From Stutzerimonas kirkiae (GTDB lineage: Bacteria > Pseudomonadota > Gammaproteobacteria > Pseudomonadales > Pseudomonadaceae), in NCBI RefSeq assembly GCF_004327335.1, contig NZ_QJUO01000002.1, positions 1 through 64,000 of the forward strand: DNA of 64,000 nucleotides. The letters are read 5' to 3'. The translations under genes and the position numbers were made by a program. Shown in pieces: positions 46,925-56,537 of this stretch; position 1 is the stretch's first letter; every line of letters begins with the position of its first letter. Under the pieces are notes generated by a model, which saw nothing but the letters and a program-made list of their open reading frames with translations, searched no databases and was not told where the DNA came from.

Positions 46925-49354
46925 TCAACGCGCATTCACCAGCACCCGCCAGCCGCCCGCCCGCAATTGCCGCAGGCTGTCACGTAATGCCCCCGGCTCC
47001 AGCGCCGGGAGCGCCTGGGCCACCCGCGCCGGGTGGTCCAGATCACAACCAGCCAGGCATGCCTGCCAGAGCAGGTCGGCACGCTCGGATACGGAGGAAT
47101 ACGGATTGTCCAGTTGCCGTGCGACAGCCTGGGCCTGTTCCTGCAGGCCAGCCCGGACCATTCGCTCAAGCGAGGCATCGAAGGTTTGCAGAAACGCGTC
47201 TATGTGCCCAAGGATCCGCTCGGCGTCGGCGACCGGCGACTGCACACCGAAAACGATCCCGCCCCGCTCGCCGAACTGACGAAAGCCGGCGAATACGCCA
47301 TAGCCCAGTTGCAACTCACTGCGCATCCTGCGGAAGAACGCCCCCTCGAGCAGACGCGCCAACAGACGCCAGGCCGCTTCGACGGCCGGCAGCCGCGACG
47401 GCAGCGGGCAGAACAGCAGCAGCGCCGTTTCGCTGGCGGGCAATCGCGCATCGAACCAGCGAACCCCGGATTCGGCGACCGTGCCCGGCGAAAAACGCTC
47501 GCTGGCCGGCCCCCCGGGCAACGCCAGCAGGGCCGAGCCCAGCGCCGAAGGAACGCCAACCGCCAGTGCATCCCAGCGGGCCGCTTGCCATAGCGCCGGA
47601 AATCCCAGGCCGGAGTGTGGCGCCCCCTCATCCAGCACGGCCGGCAGGCGCTCCAGCAAACGCCCGAGCAGCATCCGCTCATCCGTGGGGGAATACAGCC
47701 CCTCGGGTTCCGGCGGCTCGTGCAGAGCGGCAGCGACCTCCTTCGCCACCCCCACCATGCTGTCCGCCACCCCACGCAAAGTCAGGCACCAGGCACTACC
47801 GAAGTTCTCCAGCCGCCACTGCACCCCGGCTTCCTTGGCGGCCCAGGCACGCGCGCGCAAGACTGCGTCCAGGTACTGCCAGTGGACGCACGCTGGGCCA
47901 CCGGCGACAAAACGCCAGCGGATATGCAGGCTACCAAGCCCGTCGCGCTGCGCCAGCTCCACTCGCTGCAAGGCAGCCGGCATGGATACCTCGGCGATCG
48001 GCGCAGGCATCCGCAACCAGGGATTCGGCAACGGCTCGCGCCACTGCCATCGCTCACGGCAAGGCGCCACATCGGCCTCCTCGCACAGACGCAGCTCGAA
48101 ACCCTCGCCAGCGAGCCGGGGGGCGCTGCGGCAGTCCGTCAACAGATGCAATGGCCGCCGATTCGCCATGCTCGTCATCAGCCCCCGCCAGGCACGCTGC
48201 AACGTCTCATAGGTGCACTGCTCGCTCCAGGCATGGGGCTCGACCCAATGCCTCAGGCGCTCCAGAGGTGTCATGTTGCGCAGGGCATTACGGCGGATAT
48301 GGCCATGATCCCGCCAGCTCTGCACAGCCAGCCCCTGGCCCGCATTGAAAGCCAGCCAGCTCGATAACAACGCCTCAATCCGCGCAGGATCGGCCTGCCC
48401 CCTCTTGCCCAGGGCCGCCTCGATGACCACCAGCGCCTGCCCGGCATGCCAGTAGGGGCAACGCAGGCGCAGATCCAGGCACAAGCCTTCGCGTAACAGG
48501 CGCTCGTGCAAGCCGTCCCGCGCACGGGATGCGATACGCGTGCCGAGCAAGTCCAGGGCCAGTGGCGCATCCGCCGCCAGCCCGTGCAGATAGAACGCCA
48601 GATGCAGGAATGCCTGCGGCCTTTCAAGCTGCAAGCGTAGCGCTCGGCGACGGCCCACCCGCAACGGCGCAACCCGCCGCTCCCCGGCGCCGCCTCCGCC
48701 CAGGCGGGCAGCGAAAAGTCGTGCATAGCGCTCGAATTCCCGCCGAGGAAAAGGACCCGCCAACAGCAGTTCCATCGTCCCCTTGTGGTAGAAGCTGCGG
48801 TGATACTCCGCCAGCGCCTGTTGAAACTCCGCCTCATCCACCGGCAGGGTATCGCGCTTGCCGGCATGGAACCCGGCCAAGGGATGCCCCGTCACCAGCA
48901 CGCCCAGGGCGGCGTCACAGAGCGTTTCGGCATCCTGTGAACGGGCCAGGTATTCGGCATGCAGCACTTCCCGCTCGCGCCGCTGCGCCTCGATATCCAG
49001 CAAGGGCGCCGCCAGCATATCCGCCAGCCGCACCAACCCATCCTCCAGCCGCTGCTGCGGCACCTGAAAGAAATAATCCGTATGGCGCTCGCGCGTCGAG
49101 GCATTGAGTTGGCCGCCACACCTCTGGACGCAGGCCATCAAGCCATCTTCGACGGGATAGCCGGCACTGCCCAGGAACAGCAGATGCTCGAGAAAATGCG
49201 CAAGCCCCGGATACGCCACAGGCGCATCATGGGAACCGCCGTGCACACGAACCAGGGCAGCCCCCCGCGCCGAATCCGGCACCTCCAGGAAGCGCACCCG
49301 CAGCCCGCAATCCAGCGCGGCATCGACAGGAGAACGACTGGCAGCGCATGTCAT
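46925..49354 (-). CDS. pqqF: PqqF-type M16 metallopeptidase
   Basis: 809 residues of the M16 (insulinase/pitrilysin) family. The inverted zinc motif HFLEH (53-57) is intact in GLAHFLEHLLFLGSAGYPVE; the downstream Glu ligand lies in the helix with HAEYLARSQDAETLCDAALG. The protein has four M16-like segments, with the C-terminal half diverged. PqqF with PqqG-like partners cuts modified PqqA to release the PQQ precursor. The start at 49354 is backed by GGAGTG 6 bases upstream; an ATG five codons earlier is possible. No pqqA-E follows: the next gene is a porin. Confidence 0.88.
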   Translation of the reverse strand: MTCAASRSPVDAALDCGLRVRFLEVPDSARGAALVRVHGGSHDAPVAYPGLAHFLEHLLFLGSAGYPVEDGLMACVQRCGGQLNASTRERHTDYFFQVPQQRLEDGLVRLADMLAAPLLDIEAQRREREVLHAEYLARSQDAETLCDAALGVLVTGHPLAGFHAGKRDTLPVDEAEFQQALAEYHRSFYHKGTMELLLAGPFPRREFERYARLFAARLGGGGAGERRVAPLRVGRRRALRLQLERPQAFLHLAFYLHGLAADAPLALDLLGTRIASRARDGLHERLLREGLCLDLRLRCPYWHAGQALVVIEAALGKRGQADPARIEALLSSWLAFNAGQGLAVQSWRDHGHIRRNALRNMTPLERLRHWVEPHAWSEQCTYETLQRAWRGLMTSMANRRPLHLLTDCRSAPRLAGEGFELRLCEEADVAPCRERWQWREPLPNPWLRMPAPIAEVSMPAALQRVELAQRDGLGSLHIRWRFVAGGPACVHWQYLDAVLRARAWAAKEAGVQWRLENFGSAWCLTLRGVADSMVGVAKEVAAALHEPPEPEGLYSPTDERMLLGRLLERLPAVLDEGAPHSGLGFPALWQAARWDALAVGVPSALGSALLALPGGPASERFSPGTVAESGVRWFDARLPASETALLLFCPLPSRLPAVEAAWRLLARLLEGAFFRRMRSELQLGYGVFAGFRQFGERGGIVFGVQSPVADAERILGHIDAFLQTFDASLERMVRAGLQEQAQAVARQLDNPYSSVSERADLLWQACLAGCDLDHPARVAQALPALEPGALRDSLRQLRAGGWRVLVNAR

Positions 49355-49402
49355 AACGGCACTCCGCATTACAGAGAGAACCGGCGCCGACAGAAAGCTC
49401 GA

Positions 49403-50425
49403 TCAGGCGTCCGTAACGTCCTCGCACATCCCTACCAGGGCCTGCACCCAGGCCGGGTGATCGTTCAAGCACGGCACGAGAAGCAGCTCCTCGCCACCGG
49501 CAGCCAGGAATTGCTCGCGGCCACGGTCACCGATTTCCTCCAGCGTCTCGATGCAATCGGCAACGAACGCCGGGCACATGACCAGCAGACGCTTCACGCC
49601 ACGCGCCGCCAGGGTATCCAGCATGCCCTCGGTGTATGGCTCGATCCATTTGTCGCGCCCCAGGCGCGACTGGAAGGAAACCGACCATTTGTCCCGCGCC
49701 AATCCGGCCAGGCCGGCGAAATCGGCGGCACTTTTCAGGCACTGCGCCCGGTAACAGCCTGCGATGACATCATCAGAGGCCCCCAGGCAGCAATCATCAT
49801 TTCGCAGGTATTGCTTGCCCTTTGGGTCCCCCCGGTGCAGATGCCGCTCCGGCAGACCATGGAAACTCAGCAGCAGGTGATCGAAAGGCTGTTGCAGGTA
49901 AGGCTCGGCACTGGCCAGCAGCGCCTGCAGATAGGCGGGATGATCATAGAACGGCGGCAGCGTCGAGACCTCCAGCGCCAGGCCATGCCGCGCGATCACC
50001 CGGCGGACTTCCTGCACTACCGTGGTCACCGTACTGTCGGCGAAATGCGGATAAAGGGGCGCCAGCGTCACACGCTGGATACCCTGGCCGGCCATGCGCA
50101 GCAAGGTGCTTTCGATGGATGGCTCACCATAACGCATCGCCAGTTCGACCGGGCCATGCGCCCAGTGCGGCGCCAGCGCCTGCTGCAGCGCCCGGCTCAG
50201 CACCAGCAGGGGCGAGCCGTCCGGCCACCAGATGGAAGCATAGGCGTGCGCCGACTGCGCCGGACGGCGCAGCAGGATCAGCGACACCAGCAGGCGCCGC
50301 AGCGGCCATGGCAGGTCGATGACGTAGGGGTCCATCAGGAACTGATTCAGATAACGGCGCACATCCGCCACCGAGGTGGAGGCCGGAGACCCCAGATTGA
50401 CCAACAACAACGCCTGCTCGGACAT
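49403..50425 (-). CDS. hemH: Ferrochelatase
   Basis: 340 residues. HemH inserts ferrous iron into protoporphyrin IX, the last step of haem synthesis. The N-terminus [20 protein letters not shown] and the signature [20 protein letters not shown] with the catalytic His are clear; the second metal-side segment is [20 protein letters not shown] with the conserved Glu. The start at 50425 matches the family; the frame is open to 50482. It is separate from pqqF by 48 bases and may be cotranscribed with it. Confidence 0.95.
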   Translation of the reverse strand: MSEQALLLVNLGSPASTSVADVRRYLNQFLMDPYVIDLPWPLRRLLVSLILLRRPAQSAHAYASIWWPDGSPLLVLSRALQQALAPHWAHGPVELAMRYGEPSIESTLLRMAGQGIQRVTLAPLYPHFADSTVTTVVQEVRRVIARHGLALEVSTLPPFYDHPAYLQALLASAEPYLQQPFDHLLLSFHGLPERHLHRGDPKGKQYLRNDDCCLGASDDVIAGCYRAQCLKSAADFAGLAGLARDKWSVSFQSRLGRDKWIEPYTEGMLDTLAARGVKRLLVMCPAFVADCIETLEEIGDRGREQFLAAGGEELLLVPCLNDHPAWVQALVGMCEDVTDA

Positions 50426-50578
50426 GCCCGACTCCCTGCAACCAATGAAAAGGCCCTGGCGGGCCTTGGCGTATTCTGGCATAGCGCGGCCCTGTCGGCG
50501 CCTTCCCGGGATGAAAGGCGACGATCAGGCCGGTGGTATGCGGGCAGTGGCGGGCTTGAAACCAGCATCGCGCTGCCT

Positions 50579-50612
50579 GATGGGTATCGTCGCCATGCTC
50601 CTCAACCCACCC
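50579..50612. repeat. Half copy of the GATGGGTATCGTCGC palindromic repeat
   Basis: GATGGGTATCGTCGCCATGC followed by TCCTCAACCCACCC matches the right arm of the repeats at 57053 and 57302. It lies between hemH and the end of mshQ, so this family marks both ends of the pilin section. Confidence 0.7.
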
Positions 50613-50652
50613 TTGTATGGACTTGCCGGCGAGCCCATCGCGTTACACCGCT

Positions 50653-53600
50653 TCAGCGATAGACCTCGCGGCGGAAGATCAGCCGCTCGGGCCCACGATA
50701 GACACCAAAGGAAGCCGAACTGCGGATTTCAGCCGGGCCGGCAGCGTTTGTATAACTGCATACGCCTCCCAATGGTGCCTCTACTCCGCTACGCGACTGA
50801 CAAAGCCAGATGGCCGGCTGATTGGCCGCGCCAGCATTCGGGCCGGTCAATAGGTGCTTGAGCAGCACACTGCCGTACGGGGCAGCAGGCTGTACAGTGA
50901 TGCCGAGACTAGTCCTGTTCCAGGCCGCTGCATTGACCGTGGCATTGGTAATCGGGCTGCTATAGACAAGCTCATCGGTTGCCGGGGTCGGAGCGAGCAG
51001 CGTGCTGCAAGTATCCGTCGCAGGCTGCCAGCCATTGGCACCCCAGTGCTCCAGGCGCAAGGGAATGATGCCTGCATTGCCAACCGGCACGTTGATGTTT
51101 TCACTGATGACACGACCGAGATGGACCGTTCCTCCGCTGTCGAGGTTGGCCGTAAGCCCCTGGCAATCCGTCGCCCCCATGCAGATACCGTCATCATCCG
51201 TCAGCACCGTCTCCGAGAAAAAGTGGCGATACCTGAAAGGAATATCCGTAGCGTCCGGCGAGACGCTGCGACTGTAGTTGACGCGGCCATCCCGCCACAT
51301 CAGCCAACGCCCATTGCTCGCTCCACTGCTGGTCGCCCCCTCATGCGCCCAGGTCCTGGAAGCAAGCGTCGTGCTCAACCGACCTTGCGCGATCGCCACA
51401 TTATCCTTGCGTTGCCATTCCGGGTCGCGTTGCGGCAAGCGGAAAAAGTCACCCAGGCGATAGTTTCGGGTAACCCCGCCCGCGCTGTTTCTACCCGCTA
51501 CATACAGATCGAACTCGTAAGGTACATCCTGTCCCTGGTAGGCCGTGCCGGAGCAGTTATCCACCAAGCTGCCGGTGCCGCTCACATGCAGGTAGGCAGG
51601 GATAATGCGACCCACCAGAGCACTGGTACCGCCGCTGACGGTTTCACCATCCAGATAGCCTCCCGCTCCCGGTGTAGCCTCTATCTCGAAGATGCCCACT
51701 TCGGACAAGGACACGGACGCCACTGTAAGGTCGCCGAGCACATGATCATAAGTACCCGGGGAAACCTCGGCAGCCTCGCCACCATCGGGCGCGACCAGGC
51801 GAGTGGCCAGGCTTATCCCCGCAAGTGCGAAATTCGGCGTCGGGGCATTATTCGCGAGATCCGCCGCCGTCAGGCTTTCCCCATCCTTTTCCCAGGCGAC
51901 CGCCGTGATACGAAGAGGGAAGTTCTCCCCAGCCTTTTTGAAAAGCACGCAATCCTTGCTGACGGCTGCCTTGCTACAACTGGAGTCGGTTTCCAGATAA
52001 AGACCGTACGGCTTGCTGACGAAATCCGTCGTGCCCGTCATCAGCAGGCCACTGTCACCACTCTCGACACTGCCGGTATAGCTGGCATTCAGCGTCATTT
52101 TCCCGGCATCGTCATAGCGCACCTCAAGTAGTGCACTTCCGTTCGAATCAAAAATGAGATTCTGCTGAACAGGGTCACTTTTCACTCCCTGGTCATTGAC
52201 CACGACAGCCTGGGTCCCGCTTGTCGGCGTGTGATATGCCGATGTGAAACTGACCACTCTGGCGACATCGGCAAAACCAGGCACGCATTGCTCCGACTCA
52301 TCCGATTTGCGCACGGCCCTGATATAAGCCTGGCCCGGCTTGGCGGCGACCATATTGGGCACATCGAGCACGAAGCCGCTATCGAGGAATTCGACCTGAC
52401 AATTGCTTCCCAGATTTCCCGTGCCAATCCGGCATAGCGTCTGGCTCAATGGCTTCACGGAAGGCGAGGAGCCGTTGATCCCCAATACCGCAGTCCCTGC
52501 CGTGGTCTTTCGAAGCTGGAATACGCCCTCTCCCCCTGTAAACCCCTTGGTCTGGGAGCCTACGATCGACGAGCCGACCGATAGCGTCGCGTTGGCCGTA
52601 ACCGGATCGGTGAAGCGATTACAGGCCGCATCCAGGCAGGCGCGAACAGTGATATCCAGCGGGTTGCAGGTCAGCCCCTGGGCAGGTGAGACTATCTCGA
52701 AATGGTCGATCAGTTGCTCGACCTCTCCCCATTTATAGGCGCAGACCGTTACGTCATCCAGCTCATGGATATTGGTCGAGTCACCGGTAGAGCCGGTAAA
52801 GCTCAGGTAGAAGTTCTCGGGAAGCGCCGTCTGACTGGAATGGCTCAATACATCGAACTCGCTGATCAAGGCGACATAGCCAGACCCGCTTTTCCTTTCG
52901 ACCTTGACCTTGGCCTTGCCGATGACCGTACTATCGATGGTGATCCGATATATATCGCCACTCGATATCCTGTTCGCGGCTGTCCCTGCCAGGTAGGCAT
53001 ACCCTGTGGTTCCTGAGCCGGCCCCACGGATGGCTATTGCGTTTTTCCTCTGGCCCGGACCTCCCACTCTGTTTTCAGAGGCGCGGGAAAAATTTCCATA
53101 CTCATCCAGACCGACCCCCAACCAGCCACCCGCGAAACCACTGGTCAGGACACCATCGTATTTCTGCGCATAACCAAGCGACCCACCATAGCCCCCGGGT
53201 TGCGGCGTGATAGCAGCGTCGGAAAGGATAACGGCCATACCATCCGCCGGATTCCAGCTACCGCGATGGGCGTAATACCTGAACTCAACCTGCACGATGT
53301 TCCCGGCGGCAGGCAGCAAGCGCTGCAACGTGGCACCAGTGGCGACCTTGTTGCTGTTATCGGTCAGACGCAGGCGTCCACCGACGATTCGAGGAGCACC
53401 GAAACTCCCACTACGGCTGGTCACAGCCCAGTCACTGCTGTTCAACGCCGAACTATTGAAGTCATCCGTGAAACAGGTCTGTACCGGCTCGGGATCGCAC
53501 AATGACCCCAAGTCCACCGGATCGAGATACTCGACGATACTGCCCTGCCCTATATATATATTGCGCCCAGTGATCCCTCCCTGATAGCGACTACCCGAAC

Positions 53601-54765
53601 TGAAATTTATCCTCACATCACCCGCGGCATAGACGAATGCCGGCAGGTCCCTCTGGCTGTTTATTTTCACATCGCCCGTGGCGTACATCAGCAACTCGCC
53701 ACCGGCGAAGTCCTGAAACGAGGCCGCATACTCGATATCGATATTGCCACGAACGAACAACCTGACCTTGCCCGCCCCTGAAACCTTGCGAAAAACCGAT
53801 TCGACATTGGCCGTAAGATTGCCGTCTATATAATAATCGCCCGGCCCGAACTCATAGACGGATTGATAAGCCGCAGTCAGCGTTCCCATGGAGCGCTCGC
53901 CGCCATCGCCCAAATAGCTGATCAATACCGAATTGCCAGTAGACAGCGCACTGGAATATACGCCCCCGGAAACTTCCGCATACTGCCCAAGGGATACAGC
54001 CCCCGCGGCATGAATGGCGCCTGGCACTCGGACCTGTGCCCAGTTGGTAAAATTGACATTGCCCGTCACATACAATTCGAACTGGCCATCGGAGAAACCC
54101 GAGAACTGCAACTGGGCAGCGTTCACATTGCCACTTACATACAAACGAACCGGGCCACTGGCGCTACCGACCCGGCGCAAGACCGACCCGCCGGCAGTCA
54201 GGTCAAGATTGCCATTGATCCAGTAGTCTCCCGCCTCCAGCTCCAGGGCGGACTGATAACTCGTCTTGACCTCTTTCATATAATAAGTACCGCCAACGCC
54301 ACCGGAGCTGAATCGAATGACGGAACCCTGGCCAACCGTAACGGTACCGTAATCGCCTACAGGCTTGACTAGCGTGCCTGAGTTGTAGCCATTGGACACG
54401 TCACCGTCACTGGCCGTGCCTGTCTTGAACTCACTGGGCACCTTCGACTCCGTCTTGAACTCAGGGGAAGAAGTACCAGCGTGGGTACCGCTGGCCTTGC
54501 ATCTTGCCCCATCGCACAAGGGATTCTGCTCCAGGTAATACCACTCATCAGCCTGCGTGACCCTTGGGGCGATAAGGGTATCCCCCCCTCCATAGATCCT
54601 GGATTGATACCCCAGGTCAATAAACCCCGTGGCAGAGTGGCTTTGCACTCCCCCGGGGAAAACCACAGAGCACAATTCCGCAGCCTGCATGAGCGAAGAC
54701 GGCAGGATAAGCATTGCGCAAAGCAGACGCCCCAGGGAAATGCCAATAATATCTCGCATGCTCAT
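50653..54765 (-). CDS. mshQ: MshQ-like large pilus-associated protein (DUF6701)
   Basis: 1370 residues, exported (signal about 1-28, ending MQA before AEL). The N-terminal 440 residues hold repeated beta-rich units (EAGDYWINGNL; GPGDYYIDGNL; then FVRGNIDIEY and YATGDVKIN), suggesting a beta-helix. Residues about 445-680 look like a legume-lectin-type beta-sandwich (GRLRLTDNSN, ADGMAVILSDA, GYGGSLGYAQ, GWLGVGLDEYGNF). The C-terminal 600 residues match the DUF6701/MshQ region, ending RLIFRREVYR. MshQ is the last gene of MSHA clusters; its role is not fixed. A lectin domain and this size suggest a pilus-tip or surface adhesin (inference). At least 12 Cys are present. Confidence 0.85.
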   Translation of the reverse strand: MSMRDIIGISLGRLLCAMLILPSSLMQAAELCSVVFPGGVQSHSATGFIDLGYQSRIYGGGDTLIAPRVTQADEWYYLEQNPLCDGARCKASGTHAGTSSPEFKTESKVPSEFKTGTASDGDVSNGYNSGTLVKPVGDYGTVTVGQGSVIRFSSGGVGGTYYMKEVKTSYQSALELEAGDYWINGNLDLTAGGSVLRRVGSASGPVRLYVSGNVNAAQLQFSGFSDGQFELYVTGNVNFTNWAQVRVPGAIHAAGAVSLGQYAEVSGGVYSSALSTGNSVLISYLGDGGERSMGTLTAAYQSVYEFGPGDYYIDGNLTANVESVFRKVSGAGKVRLFVRGNIDIEYAASFQDFAGGELLMYATGDVKINSQRDLPAFVYAAGDVRINFSSGSRYQGGITGRNIYIGQGSIVEYLDPVDLGSLCDPEPVQTCFTDDFNSSALNSSDWAVTSRSGSFGAPRIVGGRLRLTDNSNKVATGATLQRLLPAAGNIVQVEFRYYAHRGSWNPADGMAVILSDAAITPQPGGYGGSLGYAQKYDGVLTSGFAGGWLGVGLDEYGNFSRASENRVGGPGQRKNAIAIRGAGSGTTGYAYLAGTAANRISSGDIYRITIDSTVIGKAKVKVERKSGSGYVALISEFDVLSHSSQTALPENFYLSFTGSTGDSTNIHELDDVTVCAYKWGEVEQLIDHFEIVSPAQGLTCNPLDITVRACLDAACNRFTDPVTANATLSVGSSIVGSQTKGFTGGEGVFQLRKTTAGTAVLGINGSSPSVKPLSQTLCRIGTGNLGSNCQVEFLDSGFVLDVPNMVAAKPGQAYIRAVRKSDESEQCVPGFADVARVVSFTSAYHTPTSGTQAVVVNDQGVKSDPVQQNLIFDSNGSALLEVRYDDAGKMTLNASYTGSVESGDSGLLMTGTTDFVSKPYGLYLETDSSCSKAAVSKDCVLFKKAGENFPLRITAVAWEKDGESLTAADLANNAPTPNFALAGISLATRLVAPDGGEAAEVSPGTYDHVLGDLTVASVSLSEVGIFEIEATPGAGGYLDGETVSGGTSALVGRIIPAYLHVSGTGSLVDNCSGTAYQGQDVPYEFDLYVAGRNSAGGVTRNYRLGDFFRLPQRDPEWQRKDNVAIAQGRLSTTLASRTWAHEGATSSGASNGRWLMWRDGRVNYSRSVSPDATDIPFRYRHFFSETVLTDDDGICMGATDCQGLTANLDSGGTVHLGRVISENINVPVGNAGIIPLRLEHWGANGWQPATDTCSTLLAPTPATDELVYSSPITNATVNAAAWNRTSLGITVQPAAPYGSVLLKHLLTGPNAGAANQPAIWLCQSRSGVEAPLGGVCSYTNAAGPAEIRSSASFGVYRGPERLIFRREVYR

Positions 54766-55197
54766 TTAGACCTCGATAACCACCTCAAGCTGCCGATATG
54801 CGTAGTCCAGACTACCGGGCAGCCCGTATTGGGCAGTAGCCGTCAACTGGTAAAAGACCGGAGGCACCGCTCTTGCACTTTCCTCCGGTAATACTGGTGC
54901 TGCCGTTCTCACGCATGTGACATTGACGGTGAAACCAGACAAGCCCCCAAGCGGCAGATTTGTATTAGCGGGGCAACTGCCCAAAATGGCGTTGGCAATC
55001 CCCCACTCCACCCCTGCCCTCGCCGCCTGGTAGGCGCGGGCCTGTTGCAGGGCCATGCTGGTGGTGGTGTGCTGGACGCTGGAGAGGTGCACCATCGCTG
55101 CGATGGCACCGCCGACCACGATCATTACGAACATCGCCGCGACCAGGCCGAAGCCATGCTGGCCGGTGCCGCTCGGGCAGCATCGTGGTTTGCACAC
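54766..55197 (-). CDS. mshP: MSHA biogenesis protein MshP
   Basis: 143 residues, pilin-like: HGFGLVAAMFVMIVVGGAIA forms the hydrophobic helix after a short basic leader, with SMALQQARAYQAARAGVEWG as the conserved next helix of PilX/MshP-type proteins. It lacks the usual Glu at +5. The start at GTG 55197 has GGGGGAGG just upstream; an ATG at 55260 would add 21 residues encoded by a repeat-like hairpin and overlap mshO, so it is less likely. The stop abuts the mshQ start. Confidence 0.78.
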   Translation of the reverse strand: MCKPRCCPSGTGQHGFGLVAAMFVMIVVGGAIAAMVHLSSVQHTTTSMALQQARAYQAARAGVEWGIANAILGSCPANTNLPLGGLSGFTVNVTCVRTAAPVLPEESARAVPPVFYQLTATAQYGLPGSLDYAYRQLEVVIEV

Positions 55198-55239
55198 CCC
55201 CTCCCCCAGCTCCCTCCCGCGAGGGGAAAGGGGGTGGGT
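55193..55239. repeat. C/G-run hairpin between mshO and mshP
   Basis: CACACCCCCTCCCCCAGCTC on one side and GAGGGGAAAGGGGGTGGG on the other form an imperfect palindrome. It lies in the short space before mshP and resembles intergenic repeats of GC-rich genomes. It provides the ribosome-binding purines for mshP. Confidence 0.6.
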
Positions 55240-55249
55240 TGCATGTCTG

Positions 55250-56083
55250 TCAGGGCGCATTGTTCACCTGTACCTGGCGATAGAGGGTTATCGACTCGCC
55301 ATTGTGGGTCAGACTCAACTGGATGGTGGCCAGGCCATTGCGGGTCAGGGTACCAGGGTCATAGGCAAAGGCGCAGGCATTGCCAATACGGTTGCTGATG
55401 ACATTCTGGGTCCAGTTGTCTTGAGTGAAATCCCCTGTATTCACGGCACGTATGAAATTGCCTGCCGCACAGCTATAGCGCACGGCCTCCCTTGCCAGAT
55501 AGAAGCGGTGCTGCGGGGACGCCTGGGGAAAGCTCAAGCCACTGGCGTTAGTCCTGAAGTCCCCTGTCAATGTGCCGTTGCCATCGGCCCAGTCACCGGC
55601 GTTCCAGGTGAAAACCTTCTGCGCCACCCCCTGCGACCAGATATCGTTCGGGCTGGTGTTATAGATCACCAGGTAGTGAGGGAGATTGCTATTCGTCGTA
55701 TCGACCGGACCGAGGATCGGGATATTGCACAGCGCATTCGCCGCGCAGCGTGGCGGGTCGAAGCGCTCAGCGGAGCCGGCCAGGGTATTGGCCCGGTAGC
55801 GCCCCGCTGCCGCGATGGAAATCAGCTCCAGGGTCTGGCCGTTATTGCCGAGCCGAACGGAATTCGGTAGCGCCAGGTGAATATCCCGGGTAATGCGGTC
55901 CAGCACCACGGCCGCCTGGTCGGTCAGTTCGGCTCGGTTACGCTGGTCGACGAAGGCTTGCAGCGGGCGGTTGAGGGCCGTGCCCACCAGCACCGCGACG
56001 GTGCCGGCCAGGGCGATGACCATGATCAGCTCGACCAGGGTGAAGCCTGCCTGACGTTGTCCATTCCGACCGCACTGCATCAT
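55250..56083 (-). CDS. mshO: MSHA minor pilin MshO
   Basis: 277 residues with a type IV prepilin leader: MMQCGRNGQRQAG cleaved before FTLVELIMVIALAGTVAVLV, with Glu at +5. The long C-terminal domain holds eight or so beta-strands and three Cys. MshO-type minor pilins belong to the PulJ/GspJ group and are thought to form the tip complex that starts pilus assembly. The start codon shares a base with the mshD stop (TAATG). Confidence 0.88.
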   Translation of the reverse strand: MMQCGRNGQRQAGFTLVELIMVIALAGTVAVLVGTALNRPLQAFVDQRNRAELTDQAAVVLDRITRDIHLALPNSVRLGNNGQTLELISIAAAGRYRANTLAGSAERFDPPRCAANALCNIPILGPVDTTNSNLPHYLVIYNTSPNDIWSQGVAQKVFTWNAGDWADGNGTLTGDFRTNASGLSFPQASPQHRFYLAREAVRYSCAAGNFIRAVNTGDFTQDNWTQNVISNRIGNACAFAYDPGTLTRNGLATIQLSLTHNGESITLYRQVQVNNAP

Positions 56084-56535
56084 TAAAGCCCCCTGTAGCC
56101 GGCCAGGGTCACGGCCGAGCCCGGCTGGACATTGGGCGTCACCGTCACCGTTATACGATTCAGGTTCTGCCCCGCGACACTCTCCACCACTACCACGGCG
56201 GTGACGGTATAAGCGGCAGCCAGCGCGGCCGGTAAAGGCAGGCTCTGGCTGTTGTTCGCATAGAGGGCTGCCTCGGCCTGCATACCAGCGACAGTGGGCA
56301 TGGCCTGCAGGGTTTCCAGCACGCTATCGGCGATATAGAGCGCCTGCTGCACCAGCAGCGGGTCGGCGGAGCGCCCGACGATACGCGCCTGGGCGCTATA
56401 GAGCGCGACCAGCACGATAGCGAGGATCACGATGGTGATCACCAGTTCCACCAGGGTCATGCCGCGCTGGCGCGGGCTGAAGCAGCGGTTCGCTCGAGGT
56501 GCCTGTGGCTTATCGAAATCCGCTTGCTTTCGCAT
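56083..56535 (-). CDS. mshD: MSHA minor pilin MshD
   Basis: 150 residues. A long, basic leader (25 residues, ending PRQRG) is cleaved before MTLVELVITIVILAIVLVAL, with Met at +1 and Glu at +5. The globular part is short and of the PulI/GspI type, with QQALYIADSVLETLQAMPTV and a C-terminal NRITVTVTP strand. It overlaps mshO by one base and lies two bases after mshC. Confidence 0.87.
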   Translation of the reverse strand: MRKQADFDKPQAPRANRCFSPRQRGMTLVELVITIVILAIVLVALYSAQARIVGRSADPLLVQQALYIADSVLETLQAMPTVAGMQAEAALYANNSQSLPLPAALAAAYTVTAVVVVESVAGQNLNRITVTVTPNVQPGSAVTLAGYRGL

Positions 56536-56537
56536 CT

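Noticed and set aside
48959-50662. Plus-strand 567-codon frame opposite pqqF and hemH
   Set aside because: Antisense to two identified enzymes, Gln/Arg/His-rich with no domain.
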